From the NCBI RefSeq assembly GCF_000004825.1, contig NW_008805089.1, positions 310,001 through 374,000 of the forward strand: a stretch of 64,000 nt of DNA, given 5' to 3'. Position numbers and translations under genes: made by a program. Positions 11,130-22,633 of the stretch are shown piece by piece. A model generated the notes under the pieces. That model was given only the letters and a program-made list of their open reading frames with translations. It did no database searches and was not told where the DNA came from. Every line of letters begins with the position of its first letter. Position 1 is the stretch's first letter. Source of the DNA: Heterostelium album PN500 (Eukaryota; Evosea; Eumycetozoa; Acytosteliales; Acytosteliaceae).

Positions 11130-12414
11130 TACTTGAAAGATATACGTTTAGAGTTTCAGATTCACCACTTAAAATCTTTCCTTTGATTGGTGTTATAACC
11201 TCTTCAGAAACACCTTGATAACCCTTGTCAGCAAAAATGACTTCATCTTTATCCAATTCGTTCAACAATCCCCCATCCAAAAGAATGTTGATGTCATGTT
11301 CACCTCCACGGTAAGGATCACCCAACCAACAGGCTAAACCAGAATCTGTACGAACTCCTATTTCATATTTTAATCCTGTAGTTTTATGCTTCTCTGAATA
11401 ATGCTGTCGTTGAACCTCGATGTTAGATGGTTTTTCTATTGGACACAGTGTAGTATCAACTACTAAGTTTAATTTTAAACTTTCGGTAGAAGTACCATAT
11501 CTATCTTTGAATTCAATCTATAAAATAGTTAAACATAAGTAATGGGTAGATATGAACGAATTATAAGATTTACCTGTGGTAGGCAATTTGCTATTGCTTG
11601 TAAACAATTTGATACCCTCTTTTGATAGGTCTCTTTACTGCAACCAAATTCTTTTGATGCTGTTCTGTATGATGGATTTGTTTTTAAAAAGTTTAAGGTC
11701 ATCAACAATATATATGGATTGAATGATTTTTTTTTTGTCCAATTTGCTAAATATTCCTCTTTTAATTTTGGTAATAATTTGTCTATAGTCGCAATGGATA
11801 CACCATATTTTTCAACAACAAATTCGTCATTACCCCACGTGGGAAGTTTTTCTGCAAGATATTCATAAAATTTTTTTTCTTTTGTCATTTCTGAAAAAAT
11901 ATGAAATTATTAATGGGTGAAAAGAAATCCAAATTCAAGTTGTTCTACTGTGAAAGATGTATTAAAAATTTTAGTTGGACTAATTAAATTTAAATGGACT
12001 TTTTTTTTTTAAATGTACCAGTTCTTTAATTTAATACATCTAATGTATGTAAATTACTATATTTAGTAAATTTTCTTCGAGTTCCACATGTTAACTTGTA
12101 TTAGTGTCTATCGATGTATTAATTTACTTTTAAATGTATTAGTTAATATTAAAATGTACCAGATTAAAGAAATTTCCCAAATATTAATAAAAATTAATAT
12201 ATGATATTGTGAACTTAATTTGTAACCTAGATATTTTTTAAAAATTAAGATTTACTTTCCATATCGTCTTCTGTAATGTGATTCTATAGCACAGGGAAAA
12301 TATATTAGATTCCTATAAAAATGTTATTATAATCTATTCGATAAGATATCTTGTTGTTTCAAATTTAAGTTTTGAATTTTTAAGTTATTTTTAATTTATT
12401 TCAATTCTCTAAAA

Positions 12415-13199
12415 ATGAAAATAAAAGCTAATAATAATATTATAAGTGATAAGGTACTTAAGGCTGAAAGCTTAATGAAAAACTATAAAGATACTCTTTT
12501 AGCTCTAAGCATTCAAAAATTAGTAGAAGCTTTTCCGAAATGCGGAAAAGCTGAACTATCAAAAGCAAAAAAAATAGTTCAAGCAGAACAAGGTAAATAA
12601 AATATTTATGTATTTTGAATAGTTTAAAATAACTAAAAGTTATTATTTCAGTGCTTGTAGCTAATGGATATGATACAAATGATCATCAAGAGGATGATGA
12701 TGAAGCAGAAGAAGAAGAAAGTGAAGCAGAAGAAGAGGATCCAGTTGTTTCTAAGAAGAAGAAGAAAGCAAAACACCATCACAATGAAAGTGATGTCTTA
12801 TCAAGCTGCGCAGATATTAGTGGAAGAAATGTATTCGATCACAACATTATAGCAAGGGAAAATAATGTTTACCTAATTACTCGGAAGATACATTGCATAG
12901 TCAATGTCAACTTTGAAAGTTCTAAGGGTGGAAGGCTTATCTACACTTTTGAAACGGATACGGTTCTTAGCTCTGACCATACTTGTATGACCAATCTATT
13001 AAAAGTAGATCCTGAACACAAGGATATGCAATGGTTCAAGAAAAAAGTATATCCCATTACCATCGATTTCACTCTTCCAGATGGTACCGAAAAAGACAAA
13101 GAAAAAATAGAGTACATTAAGGATGATAAATATCATATATGGAAATTCCCAAGAAGAAACATTTTGATGGACACAAAATTCAAAATGATAACTGAATAA
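12415..13199 (+). CDS. Unrecognised acidic/basic protein, likely the second gene of the Harbinger-like element
   Basis: Two exons (12415-12592, 12652-13199) give about 241 residues. The N-terminus has a helical basic stretch (SLMKNYKDTLLALSIQKLVEAF, then KCGKAELSKAKKIV). A highly acidic block (EDDDEAEEEESEAEEED) is followed at once by KKKKKAKHHH, a likely nuclear localisation signal. The C-terminal 120 residues look globular (HIIWKFPRR-type aromatic/basic ending) but match no family I know. It lies 526 bp from the transposase start in divergent orientation, inside the inferred element ends. This suggests the DNA-binding or helper protein that Harbinger elements often carry. It shows no Myb signature, so that role is inference. 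An ordinary host gene remains possible. Confidence 0.6.
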
Positions 13200-13280
13200 A
13201 AAACAATTTTTTCAATCTAATCCTTTTTTTAAAATTTTTTTATTTTTATTTTTCATTTTTTTTCATTTTTTTATTTTTTT

Positions 13281-13300
13281 ACTTGTACCAACTTGGTACA
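13281..13300 (-). repeat. Right inverted end of the Harbinger-like element
   Basis: Inverted partner of 9289-9308. It also contains its own hairpin, TGTACCAA-C-TTGGTACA (13284-13300). Confidence 0.5.
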
Positions 13301-13602
13301 TTCCCATTATTATAAAACTTGATTAATGAATGATGAGATACTTTTTTTCATTTTTAGTAAACGATCGTTTTTTTGCAAAGATTTTCCAAAAAAGAAAGAA
13401 AAAAAGGGAAATTATTTTTAAGATTTTTTGGACATCCAAAAAAAAAAAAAAATTCGAAGAAAAAAATGAATTTCATTTTCTATGCAAATCACAATTTTAT
13501 AAAAATCTATTCATTAAAAAAATAAATTCAAAATCATTTTTAATTAATAACAGTTAAATTAGTTTTAGATATAATAATAATAATAACACCACATACGCAC
13601 AA

Positions 13603-15220
13603 ATGGTGAATTTAGTAGTTAATTCAGGTCATATAAAACCATTCGCAAAAGGAATACAATATCTTGCAAAGTTATGTGAAGAATTCAATATTCAAATAGA
13701 ACCAGATAAAGTAAGTGTTATAAACATAATCATCTATAGATAGATAGATAGATTAATATTAATATATTTATATTTATATAGATAAGATTTAAAGCATGTA
13801 ATACAGCAAAATCTGCATATATAGAGATATTGATGACAAAGGATTTCTTTGATGACTATCGGTTGTCGGAGCGCGATCTTTCGTTAAACGTTAGAGTAAA
13901 GTCGAAGCATTGTCATCAGGTGTTCCACTCGCTTGGCACAATCGAGAAATGTGCATTGGTTGTCGGAAACGGTGAATCAAAGGTTACCTTTCATCTGCTG
14001 TGTAACAAGAAGATAAAGAAGACCTATAAACTGAACTATGAGGATATCGATATGCTCAATCCCGTAATGGACAATGAATTCGACGTGCGAATGGTCATCA
14101 GACCAAAGATCATTGTCGATGCACTCGCTCATTTTGCACAATCACTCGAAGAGATTTCATTGAATCTCAGAAAAGACGTTATCATATTCAGTACTTATTT
14201 AGGTGAAGAGAGTGGAAAGAGTAAGTAAATTATCATATTTTCTTGATTTGTAAAATGAATTACCAACTAACAGACAATTTGATTGATTGGATATCATCAT
14301 TATTATTATTATTATTAGTTGCACCAGAGAAAGCTTTACAAACAGAGATCAAGTTGGATGTTGCAGATTTCGATGAGTATGCATCGGATGGCAGAAACAT
14401 CGATCTTACATTCTCGTTCAAAGAGTTCAAAACTATCATATCGTTCTGTGAGACAATCAGTCATCCAATCACTTTTTACGTTAAGCAAAATGGAAAGTAA
14501 GTAACTGTAAAAATAATAGTTAAAGATAAGAAAGCAATATGTTGTTTACTAACTTATTTATTTATTTATAAAAGTGCGCTGAAATTCCATACAAGATATA
14601 GTGATAGTTATATGATACAATTCTTAATTGCATGTTTCCAAACACCTGGAACTATTAATGCTAATTCATCTTCTACACCATCATCTGGATCTTCGTCATC
14701 TTCCGTACAACAACATCATCATCAGCAACAACAACAACAACAACAATATCATCAACAGCAGCAGCAACAACAACAACAGCATTTAAATAGAGATAACAGT
14801 AACAATCAATTTCAATTACAAAATTATAGTGGATCAAGTAATCATTCAGCATCACATTTCGATAAGTCAGTTGCAACACCACATCCTTCACCACATCATC
14901 ATCAACATCAAAATAACCAACAACAGCATCACCAATATCAAAATCAAAATCAAATGATGATAGACAACGATAGTTCATATTATCATTCATTATCCACCAA
15001 AGATTATGATAATGAACATGATATCGATATGATGCCACCAATGGATTATGCGTCACCACCAAGCACGATGGCATCAGGTATGTCAAAGGCCAATGAAAAT
15101 CCACTGTCTGTTGGTCTTCGTGGACACAATCTCAATGTCGACGATGAAGACGAAGAAGACGATGAAGATTACGATAACATTGCTTCTGACAATGATCAAA
15201 GTGTTCAACCAAGTCAATAA
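13603..15220 (+). CDS. rad9: Rad9, checkpoint clamp (9-1-1) subunit
   Basis: Exons 13603-13710, 13782-14220, 14319-14496 and 14575-15220 join in frame to about 456 residues. The first ~270 residues follow Rad9's PCNA-like fold: start MVNLVVNSGHIKPFAKGIQYL, then IRFKACNTAKSAYIEILM, FHSLGTIEKCALVV and FSFKEFKTIISFCETIS with YDSYMIQF-type end strands. The tail is a disordered extension rich in Gln/His and closing in acidic residues (DDEDEEDDEDYDNIASDNDQS), as expected of the Rad9 C-tail that binds TopBP1-like proteins once phosphorylated. Rad9, Rad1 and Hus1 form the ring loaded at damaged DNA to start ATR signalling. The Gln/His tract is longer than in animals but normal for this genome. Confidence 0.88.
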
Positions 15221-15348
15221 TTATATCAATTACTATAAAACAACATGTAAATAATGAATATTATAATTTTATCAACAAAATAAATCTTTTTATCAATAAC
15301 TTTATTTTAACACCCCAAAAACAAAATGTAATAACTATGTTAAAATTA

Positions 15349-15546
15349 TTAAAAACCAGAATTCAACAGTACACAAAAAAAATATTCTATGAACTCATTT
15401 GTGTTATTTGATTCCTCACAATCACTAATCGTAAGTGACAATAGTTTATTGACGATTGGAAACTTTTGTTTGGTGGTTTGTTCATTTCTAATCATCAAAA
15501 GTAATGCTGATAGATCTGGATTGATGATACACTTGTTGTCTGCCAA
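15349..15546 (-). pseudogene. Fragment of an unrecognised gene
   Basis: An open minus-strand stretch reads like protein (SALLLMIRNEQTTKQKF, LSLTISDCEESNNTNEF). It has no clear start and no partner exons. It is bracketed by a 20-bp direct repeat (GAATTCAACAGTACACAAAA at 15359 and 15555), so the ~196 bp between could be an insertion into the plus-strand fragment that follows. Confidence 0.3.
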
Positions 15547-15556
15547 TGCTTGTTGA

Positions 15557-15986
15557 ATTCAACAGTACACAAAAACCAGAAGTACCAATATCATCAGTCA
15601 AACTGTTCAACGATTTACACTTGTACATAAATCATTTCAAGAATTTAATGGTAACTATCTTTTATTGAATCAAAAATCAAATCAAATCAAATTTATAAAT
15701 ATTAATTTAATATTATTATATATAAATATAAAATATATATTTAGATCAATGTAATTATCAAACGGTTACAGATTCAATATTAGATATAATCAGTGGAAAT
15801 ACACATCCTAATTTGAAATGTATGCATATTACATTTATAATTGATTCAGCTGGGCTTGATCAATTTGAACAAAGAGTGATAGATGCACTTTCAACAAACA
15901 ACACTCTACGTTCATTTTCTTACAATACTGTTTGTGATGAAACTATTAGTCCACCGACTACTTTGCGATTTCCAACTTATTGTTAG
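15557..15986 (+). pseudogene. C-terminal fragment of a dictyostelid leucine-rich-like protein
   Basis: Two blocks join in frame across an intron (15557-15650, 15745-15986): VQRFTLVHKSFQEFNDQCN, then TDSILDIISGNTHPNLK and VIDALSTNNTLRSFSYN, ending at TAG. The regular Leu/Asn spacing resembles the C-terminal repeats of large dictyostelid LRR-type families. No start codon lies upstream: an in-frame TGA at 15554 closes the frame. Only a 3' fragment survives. Confidence 0.4.
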
Positions 15987-16591
15987 CTAATCTAAATTAA
16001 ACAATGTTCCACAAACATGTTTGTGTAATACTTTATTTTTTATGTTTTTGTGTAGATAATTAACAAACTTGATCTTCGTCTTTTTTTTTTTTTTTTTTTA
16101 TGATTTATTTATTTTTTGTGAAGTTATATGCAATAATAAAAAATAAAATAAAAATAAAAGTATTTAAAAATAACGACTCTAAAAAACCATCCATGCACAT
16201 GTGGCATTTTTTCAATCTGAGGGATTTTAAATTTGGTTTTTTTTTTTTTTTTTTTTTTTCAAAAACAAACTAATTCGAATTTTTTTGAAATATCTTTTTT
16301 TTGTATTTTTTTTGTTTAATTAATGATAATATAAGAATTGTTGTATTACAATACATACTTTTTGAGATAAATAGATAAGATAAATAAAGACTTTTTAATA
16401 TATACATAGATATAGATATATAGATAAAACAACAGTTCTCGATTAGATTTGTTAATTCAGTAGAATAACTTACTGAACAAAAGAAAAGAAAGGATAAAGA
16501 TAAAGAGAATATTATATTAGCAACAAAGAGAAAGAGAAAGAGAGAAGAACGATAGAAGGATAACAACAACAGCAACTAAATAACTATAATA
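15987..16591. other. AT-rich intergenic region upstream of the TM9 gene
   Basis: About 600 bp with long T runs (16082-16099, 16239-16259) and, near 16510-16560, a purine-rich GAGAAAGAG tract just before the TM9 start. That tract probably belongs to its promoter or 5' leader. No coding stretch was found. Confidence 0.5.
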
Positions 16592-18951
16592 ATGACACTT
16601 ATTAGATGGGTAGTAGCAATACTCTTTTTGGTATCTGTTTTAATACAATGCCAAATTACAGAGGCACGTTACTTATCACCCTCTAATCCTGAGAAATACT
16701 CAACATCACAAGATTTACGTTTAAAGGTAATTTGATAGTTATATAACTAAAATAAAGAAAAAGATTGAGAGTTTGGCTAATTAACATTCATTTCAATTTG
16801 TTTGAACAATAACAACGACAACAACAACAGATGAATAAATTGACATCGAATTTAAAATCATATCCCTATTATAAAGGTGCACCATACAACACTGACTTGG
16901 CCGACGAGAAATCAGAAGGATCGTTCGCTTTTAAGCTGAGTGGAAATGGTCAATACACAGCGATGTACCCATTGAAAGCGATGTACAGTAACGAATGTCT
17001 AGAGGCTTCTCACACCAAGCTTACTGCAGATCAAGTCAATGATTTCATCGATTTAATTAAAGATCAATATAGAGCTCATTTGTATGTGTCATATCAATCA
17101 ACCAATCCAACCTATCAATCAATCAATCAATCATTTCATTCAGATTCCTTTAAATTTTAATTCATAATATTAATCTATCTATCTTATCTCTCTCTCTCCC
17201 TATAGTTATGTAGATGGTTTACCAATCGGAGAATTGAAACCATCTTCGAATGGTGGTCAATATATATTATTAGGTTATCCAATTGGTTTCACATCGACCG
17301 ACGAAAATGGAACTGTAATGTATTCAACAACAATAACAATAACAACATAGATATTAATGTGGATATATATTTCTATAGGTTCATTATTTTCTAAATAGTA
17401 ATGTTGAATTTTGGTTTCAATATAAACAGGTGATACCGAATTCCGATGATCTGTTTTATTTGATTCATGTTTCAGTGACACCCAGAAGTTTCATTGGGTG
17501 CAATACGCAATATCCAAATGGAATGAGTAAACCGATGGAGTTGTTCCGAGATACAGCTGCCAACGTATCGTGGACCTACTCGACGAACCGATACAACAGT
17601 ACCGATGTCAATCCAGAGGATCGTTGGGATATCTACTATCCGCATGCAGTGGCGATAGAGTCGACCTCTGCAGTCATTGGATTCCTCATTACCGTGGTAG
17701 AGTGTTTGTTCCTCGCTTTGGTACTCTGGAAGATCTTCAGAGGTAACGAATCACTTGGATTCATCCAGTTGGGTGACAGCGGTTGGAAATCGATCTACGC
17801 CGACGTCTTCCGTTCGCCAAACCGTTACATGACATTCTCCATACTGATCGGAACCGGTATGCAGATTGCAGTCTCCTCATTCATGCTGATGCTATTCTAC
17901 GTTGCCGGATTACTATCGATTTCCAATCCAGGTTCATTTAGATTGGCTTTAATTTTAATATTTGCTTTTTGTGGGTAAGTTACAGTAATCATTGATTAAG
18001 AAAAATATCGATATTGCATCATTTACTTATTATTTACTACTATTATAAACAATAGATTATTTAGTGGATATGCTTCAATGAGAACATATATTATGCTTGG
18101 AGGATCTAGAAAGAGACATAATGCATTGTTAAACGCAACACTGATTCCATTGATTTTGTTGATTTTGATTTTCATTTCTAAATTCCAGTTGTGGAGTAAC
18201 CATTATCTCAGTGCACCATCGGCAACCGAAGTCATCTTTGTCATCTGTATGTGGTTATTCGTTTCCATTCCAACTTCACTTTTAAGTTCTTATTTTGTTA
18301 ATACATGGCCTGTAAGTTTTGAAATAGTTATTATAATTTATTTTTGTTTTATTTATTAATCAATACATACATAAATATATTTATAGCCAGCAGAATATCC
18401 ATTTAAACCAAATCATATTCCAAGATTGATACCAAAAGCAGTTTGGTATACCAATCACTATTTCCACAGTTTAATTTTCGGATTCTTGCCTTTCGCTGTC
18501 ATTTTCGCACAGATCAATTTCGAATTGGATCCAATCTTTAACAATTTCCACGTTAACAATTCCTACGATCTTTGTATCGCTTTTATATTGATGATTATAA
18601 ATATTATAGTTATCAATATGTTGATTACTTATTATCAACTTTCAAGAGAGGTAATTTCAAAAACAAAACTAATTATTTATAATAATCAAATATTAATAAA
18701 TTTTTTTTTAAAAAAAACAGGATTACAATTGGTGGTGGAGATCAATTTTAGGACCGGCTTGTACATCAATATATATATTTATCTATCTTTTAGTTTATGG
18801 ATATCCAAGGGTGTTGGGTGGTACTGGATTCTATTATTTCATGTATTCTTTCATCATCTCTCTATTTTCAGCATTGTTTTTCTCATCGATTGGATTCCTT
18901 GGCAATCTTTGGTTTGTCAAAAAGATTTATTCAACTCTACACTTTGAGTAG
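16592..18951 (+). CDS. TM9 superfamily (nonaspanin, Phg1-like) membrane protein
   Basis: Seven exons in phase (16592-16726, 16831-17081, 17206-17314, 17379-17974, 18056-18311, 18387-18650, 18721-18951) give 613 residues, the normal length for the family. There is an N-terminal signal peptide (LIRWVVAILFLVSVLIQCQ). The lumenal domain has FYVDGLPIGEL and VHYFLNSNVEFWFQYK. Nine predicted membrane spans begin at SAVIGFLITVVECLFLALVLW and end at the C-terminal tail LGNLWFVKKIYSTLHFE. Internal landmarks are GDSGWKSIYADVFR and YASMRTYIMLGG. TM9 proteins act in the Golgi and endosomes in sorting of membrane proteins with glycine-rich helices. In Dictyostelium, Phg1 members control adhesion and phagocytosis. 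I cannot say which Phg1 paralogue this is. Confidence 0.9.
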
Positions 18952-19273
18952 ATCAAGTATCATTAATATATATTTAATATTTAATAATAATAATAATAAC
19001 AACAACAACAACAACTATAACAAAATACACCAGACTTTTAAATTAATTAAAAAAGTCAGTTAAAATTTAGTTTATGACTATAAATCGAGTCATAAACGAT
19101 CAAAAACCATATTTACTTTTTTGTAAACCGACGACAAACACAAATATTTACTATTAAATAAAATTTATTTTTTTTATTTAATTTAACAACTTATTAATAT
19201 AAAAAGACTTCTATCTAATTTTAAATAAAATATTTTATTTATTAATAGTTATTTCGGATGAGAAATTTAATTG
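18952..19273. other. Spacer between convergent genes
   Basis: AT-rich DNA with short ATT/AAC repeats between the 3' ends of the TM9 gene and the ankyrin-type pseudogene. No gene was seen. Confidence 0.5.
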
Positions 19274-21051
19274 CTAGAATCCAATCAAATCAGATTCAAT
19301 ATGTTTGTCAAGTACTTTAAATGGTTGAATTGAAAATGGGTATTTTGATTTCATTCTGACTGAAAGGTTTATAAGGTCACTCATTGATCGCTTTTTGAGA
19401 TTGAGAAGCCATCTAATGATCAGATAATTGTTGCACTTGAAGAAATGTTCTGGATTCTCCATCTCTGATTGAACTTCCTGTGGAACATGTTCATATACCC
19501 ATTGGTAAAGTTCTAGATTGACTATTGGAGTTGCTAGAATTCTAGTAAGTAGATTATGTGGCTGTGTTATTCTTTCCGTTCTATTCTCATAAAACCATTT
19601 TAATATTTCCAATGATTTGCTTGATCCATCATCCTTATCTAGTATATCCACTGAGCAACCTTCACTACGATTTTCATGCAAAAACTGAACAATTTGTAGA
19701 TGGCCGTGTAAACAAGAATAGTCCATTGCTTCAGTTGAACAACCTCCACTATTATTATAATGCAACCATCGTAAAATGTCGAGAAATCCAAATGTTGAGG
19801 CGATATCTATTAAATTGGACTTAGATCCTTCTGTTCTATTGAAATTTAAGAATTGAACCAATTCTAAATTGCCACTCGCAACCGCATTCTCCATTGCACG
19901 CTCTGAATAACTTTCTGATCTATTGAAATGTATATACTTGGCAATATTTAATGTTTCCAATGAAAATGGCTCTGGGTCCATTCTGTAAAAGTTGAAACGA
20001 TTATTCAAACTCTCCAAAAAGGGTGTGCTCGAATTTATTTGAAAGCTATGCGCTTCAAACCATTGAATGGTTGCCAAGTTTGGAATTGTCCCCAATGTTA
20101 TTGACTTGAAAACCTGAGGATCTTCTTGTTCCTTAGCCATCCTATTGTACAGCCATTCCAATAGTTCTATATCTCCAAGACGTGCTGCTCTCTCTAAAAG
20201 ACTAGAGTACCAATGGTGGACAATTACTTTCAATTAACAATTTAATGACTCCAGTATTTCTTTGTTCAAATGCAAACTCCAATGGGAGTGTTCCAGAGCT
20301 TGAAAACATCGATGGTATCCTATCAACTAGGAATTTAACTACCTTTTCATGTTGACCTTTGATCGCTTTAACCATAAGAAGTTTGTTGAATCTCGGCTTC
20401 TGATCATCAGCTTCCACTGAGTAACCAAAAATATGATCCAATAAATCGACATCTCCAACCATAGCAGCATTACCCAAAACCTGATATTGTACAGTTAGCA
20501 ACGAATCAGTATCTGGCGATGTATCAAAATATCGTTTAAAAAGATATTTAATCGGCTCTGTACTGTTTAGTGAAAATGAATAGTTGAGAACCACTTTATA
20601 ATCCCATTGTATATAACTATACTTATTCCAAAGGTAATCAAATAGATCGATTCTTCCATATTGTAAAGTTATCGCCAGTAAATCGTTGAGAGTGAACCAA
20701 CTTTTGTTATTCTGGTGCGCCACATCGACTCGGAATCGCTTAATCAAATAGCTGATCATTTCAATGTCACCACCACCAACCGCAGCATTAATAAATTTAT
20801 GCGACTCTGTGTTATCTTATTCTCAATGTCAAACTTATAATAGCTTCACTATTCTTATTGATTTTAAACCACTCTTTTAATTGCTCCAAATAGTTATTAC
20901 CAGCCAGCAGTCTAGCATTTGATTGAACATCATTCCACTTGTATTGTTTACCACCATTATAAATTGAACATATTTCACTTATATATGAAAATATATGATT
21001 ATTTATATATTTATTATTAAATATAACAATAGAGAATAATTGTTTATTCAT
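19274..21051 (-). pseudogene. Dictyostelid ankyrin-type NRTEGCS repeat gene, broken by two frameshifts
   Basis: Three overlapping frames on one strand form a single intronless gene of about 590 codons. The N-terminus (NKQLFSIVIFNNKYINNHIFSYISEI) is the family's conserved F-box-like start. The middle has ankyrin-like helices. The C-terminus has repeats of about 30 residues of the pattern FLHENRSEGCS...AMD...GHLQIVQ. One-base shifts occur near 20817 (after SLTLRI) and near 20220 (after ESNCPP), each confirmed by the next frame resuming family sequence. The role of the family is unknown; such repeats mediate protein-protein contacts. Sequencing error is the other explanation, but the paralogues further right also decay. 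Confidence 0.7.
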
Positions 21052-21399
21052 TATTTATCTATGAGTGAGAAAAAAAAAAAGATGGTCATTGCAGTGCAAA
21101 AAAAATCAGGAATAATCTATTTTTCTAGATATATTCCATTTTCTTTTATAATTTATTTTATTTACAATCTTTGATATTTGTTTCTTTTTATTGTGTATCA
21201 TTATGTAATGATAAATGTTAAATTATTATATTTCTATATGATGATATAATATTAGATATTGTTAAAATTAGAATTGTCGTATTTGGTTGTTGTTGTTATT
21301 TGGATTAATTATATAATTGAATCGATTTTATCCAAAAAACTTATTATTATGACTATTATTATTATTATTATTATTATTGCTATTACTATTATACTATTA
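21052..21399. other. AT-rich spacer
   Basis: Upstream of the ankyrin-type pseudogene and downstream of the GPCR, both on the minus strand. It contains an (ATT)n run at about 21346-21377. No gene. Confidence 0.5.
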
Positions 21400-22444
21400 T
21401 TAATGGTTAATTAAAGCTTCTTCTTCATTTGGATGATTTCCACCTCTAATCTTTCTTTTCATTAATTTAAAGAATTGCGGTGAGGTTCCCCAAACTATAG
21501 AGTTTGCCAATGCTTGCAGCGATACACTTGCGGCATCTAAATAAACAAACAACTTGTCTTGGTCTTCTTCAATCTTTAGATATTCCATGGTTCTAAGAAT
21601 GGTCGGTGCCGTCCAGAATACAACGAATACCAACACAAACTTTACCAACTGATTTCTAAACTCCTGTTCCTGAAGCTTGTAGCGAACCGATTCGTTTGGC
21701 ATCAACATAGTCGGTCTATTTCTCTGCATCTTCCAAAGAATCAACATTAAAATCACAATGGAAACTGTTATAGTTATATACAATGGTACCAATTCAAACA
21801 ATCTAAATGGATTACTTCCACCTACAATCCAACATCTATAGATGTGATTGTATCAGTGTTAATATTAGTATATATATAGGTAGATAGATATATAATATCC
21901 AATCTTATCTTTATATCTTATATAACATACCCATTTGAACTTGGACCATATTGTTTGAATGCAGCGATAATGATTGCATTGATACCGCAGAATGACCATA
22001 CAAAGATGTGATACCACTTGATGCTGTTGCTGTTATCGATGTTGGCGTAGAAGAACGATAGGAATACTTTGACGGTCATCATGAAACTCCACATGACTGT
22101 CGCCTGTCCAAAGTACTGTCCCCACATACCCAAGAAGAAGCATACTGCCGACGACGATTTCGTATCTACCACCGAATCGTCAAACTGCTCCACTCCTGCA
22201 TAATATAATATAATAGTAAGGATATATCTAAATAAAATATTAATAAAGATAGCTATACAATTATAAACACTATATATACTTACTTAAAAGTAAATATTAA
22301 ATCAGCTATACTTTGAAAGAATATAAAATTCGATCCACTATGCTGACCGACCTTTGCAAACAGTCCCCATGTAATAATGATAAAGAGTGAACCAATGATC
22401 GATATAGGTGCACATATTAAATAAATCAATATAATATCATTCAT
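21400..22444 (-). CDS. cAMP-receptor-like G-protein-coupled receptor
   Basis: Three exons (22444-22284, 22227-21931, 21835-21400) give 297 residues. The second acceptor was chosen because only it keeps phase (FTFKYILTIILYY). Seven hydrophobic spans are visible: LIYLICAPISIIGSLFIIIT, FIFFQSIADLIFTF, FGQATVMWSFMMTVKVFL, WYHIFVWSFCGINAIIIA, VPLYITITVSIVILMLIL, LVKFVLVFVVFWTAPTIL and ASVSLQALANSIVWGTSP. Short loops, the KWYHIFVW motif and the Cys after TM4 (GCWI) fit the Dictyostelium cAR/Crl receptor family, which signals through heterotrimeric G proteins. The cytoplasmic tail is short (about 20 residues), lacking the long Ser-rich tail of true cAR1. This favours a Crl-type orphan receptor. Confidence 0.75.
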
Positions 22445-22602
22445 TCTTTTTTGACTCTTATATTTGATTTATAAATATATATATTTGAAAATGTAATTGA
22501 ATATATATATTATTATCTTTTTTTTACTTTAAAAAAAAAAATATATATAAAATTTATTGTATTATTAAAACTTTGTACAAAATCGGAGAATCTGATCTAA
22601 TC

Positions 22603-22633
<31 letters not shown>

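Larger units (their letters stand above)
9384..11888 (-). pseudogene. Harbinger-like (DDE_Tnp_4) transposase, split by a nested transposon
   Basis: Exon 1 (11888-11574) encodes a helical N-terminus (EYLAEKLPTWGNDEFVVEKY). Exon 2 begins at 11517 with the catalytic core: LVVDTTLCPIEKPS holds the first Asp, DPYRGGEHDINIL the second, then VIFADKGYQG. The third acidic residue, Glu of RQIVENFNCRFKRF, lies at about 9560, on the far side of a 1.55-kb insertion. Taking out the Tc1/mariner copy and one TA leaves the two halves in one frame (SS-IRQIVEN). The gene was therefore open when it was hit and is now inactive. A related, internally deleted transposase lies beside DNase II copies 4 and 5. It reads in the same direction as DNase II copy 1 downstream. 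Confidence 0.8.
9289..13300. mobile_element. PIF/Harbinger-like DNA transposon with divergent transposase and second gene
   Basis: The left end 9289-9308 (TGTGCCAATATGGTACAAGT) and the right end 13281-13300 (reverse complement TGTACCAAGTTGGTACAAGT) agree at 17 of 20 positions in inverted orientation. Between them lie a DDE_Tnp_4-type transposase reading leftwards and a 240-residue gene reading rightwards. A divergent two-gene layout is known for Harbinger elements, whose second gene is usually Myb-like. A Tc1/mariner copy of about 1.55 kb is nested inside; without it the element is about 2.5 kb. No clean target duplication is visible. The ends are inferred from the repeat pair and gene layout, not from a second copy. 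Confidence 0.6.

Noticed and set aside
11890-12410. Repeated AAATGTACCAG text between transposase and partner gene considered as internal transposon ends
   Set aside because: The two copies (near 12008 and 12151) are direct, short and embedded in AT-rich repeats. The outer pair at 9289 and 13281 fits better as element ends.
13330-13557. 75-codon frame rich in Lys and Phe before rad9
   Set aside because: Poly-A/T-driven composition just outside the transposon end; no domain and no codon-use signal.
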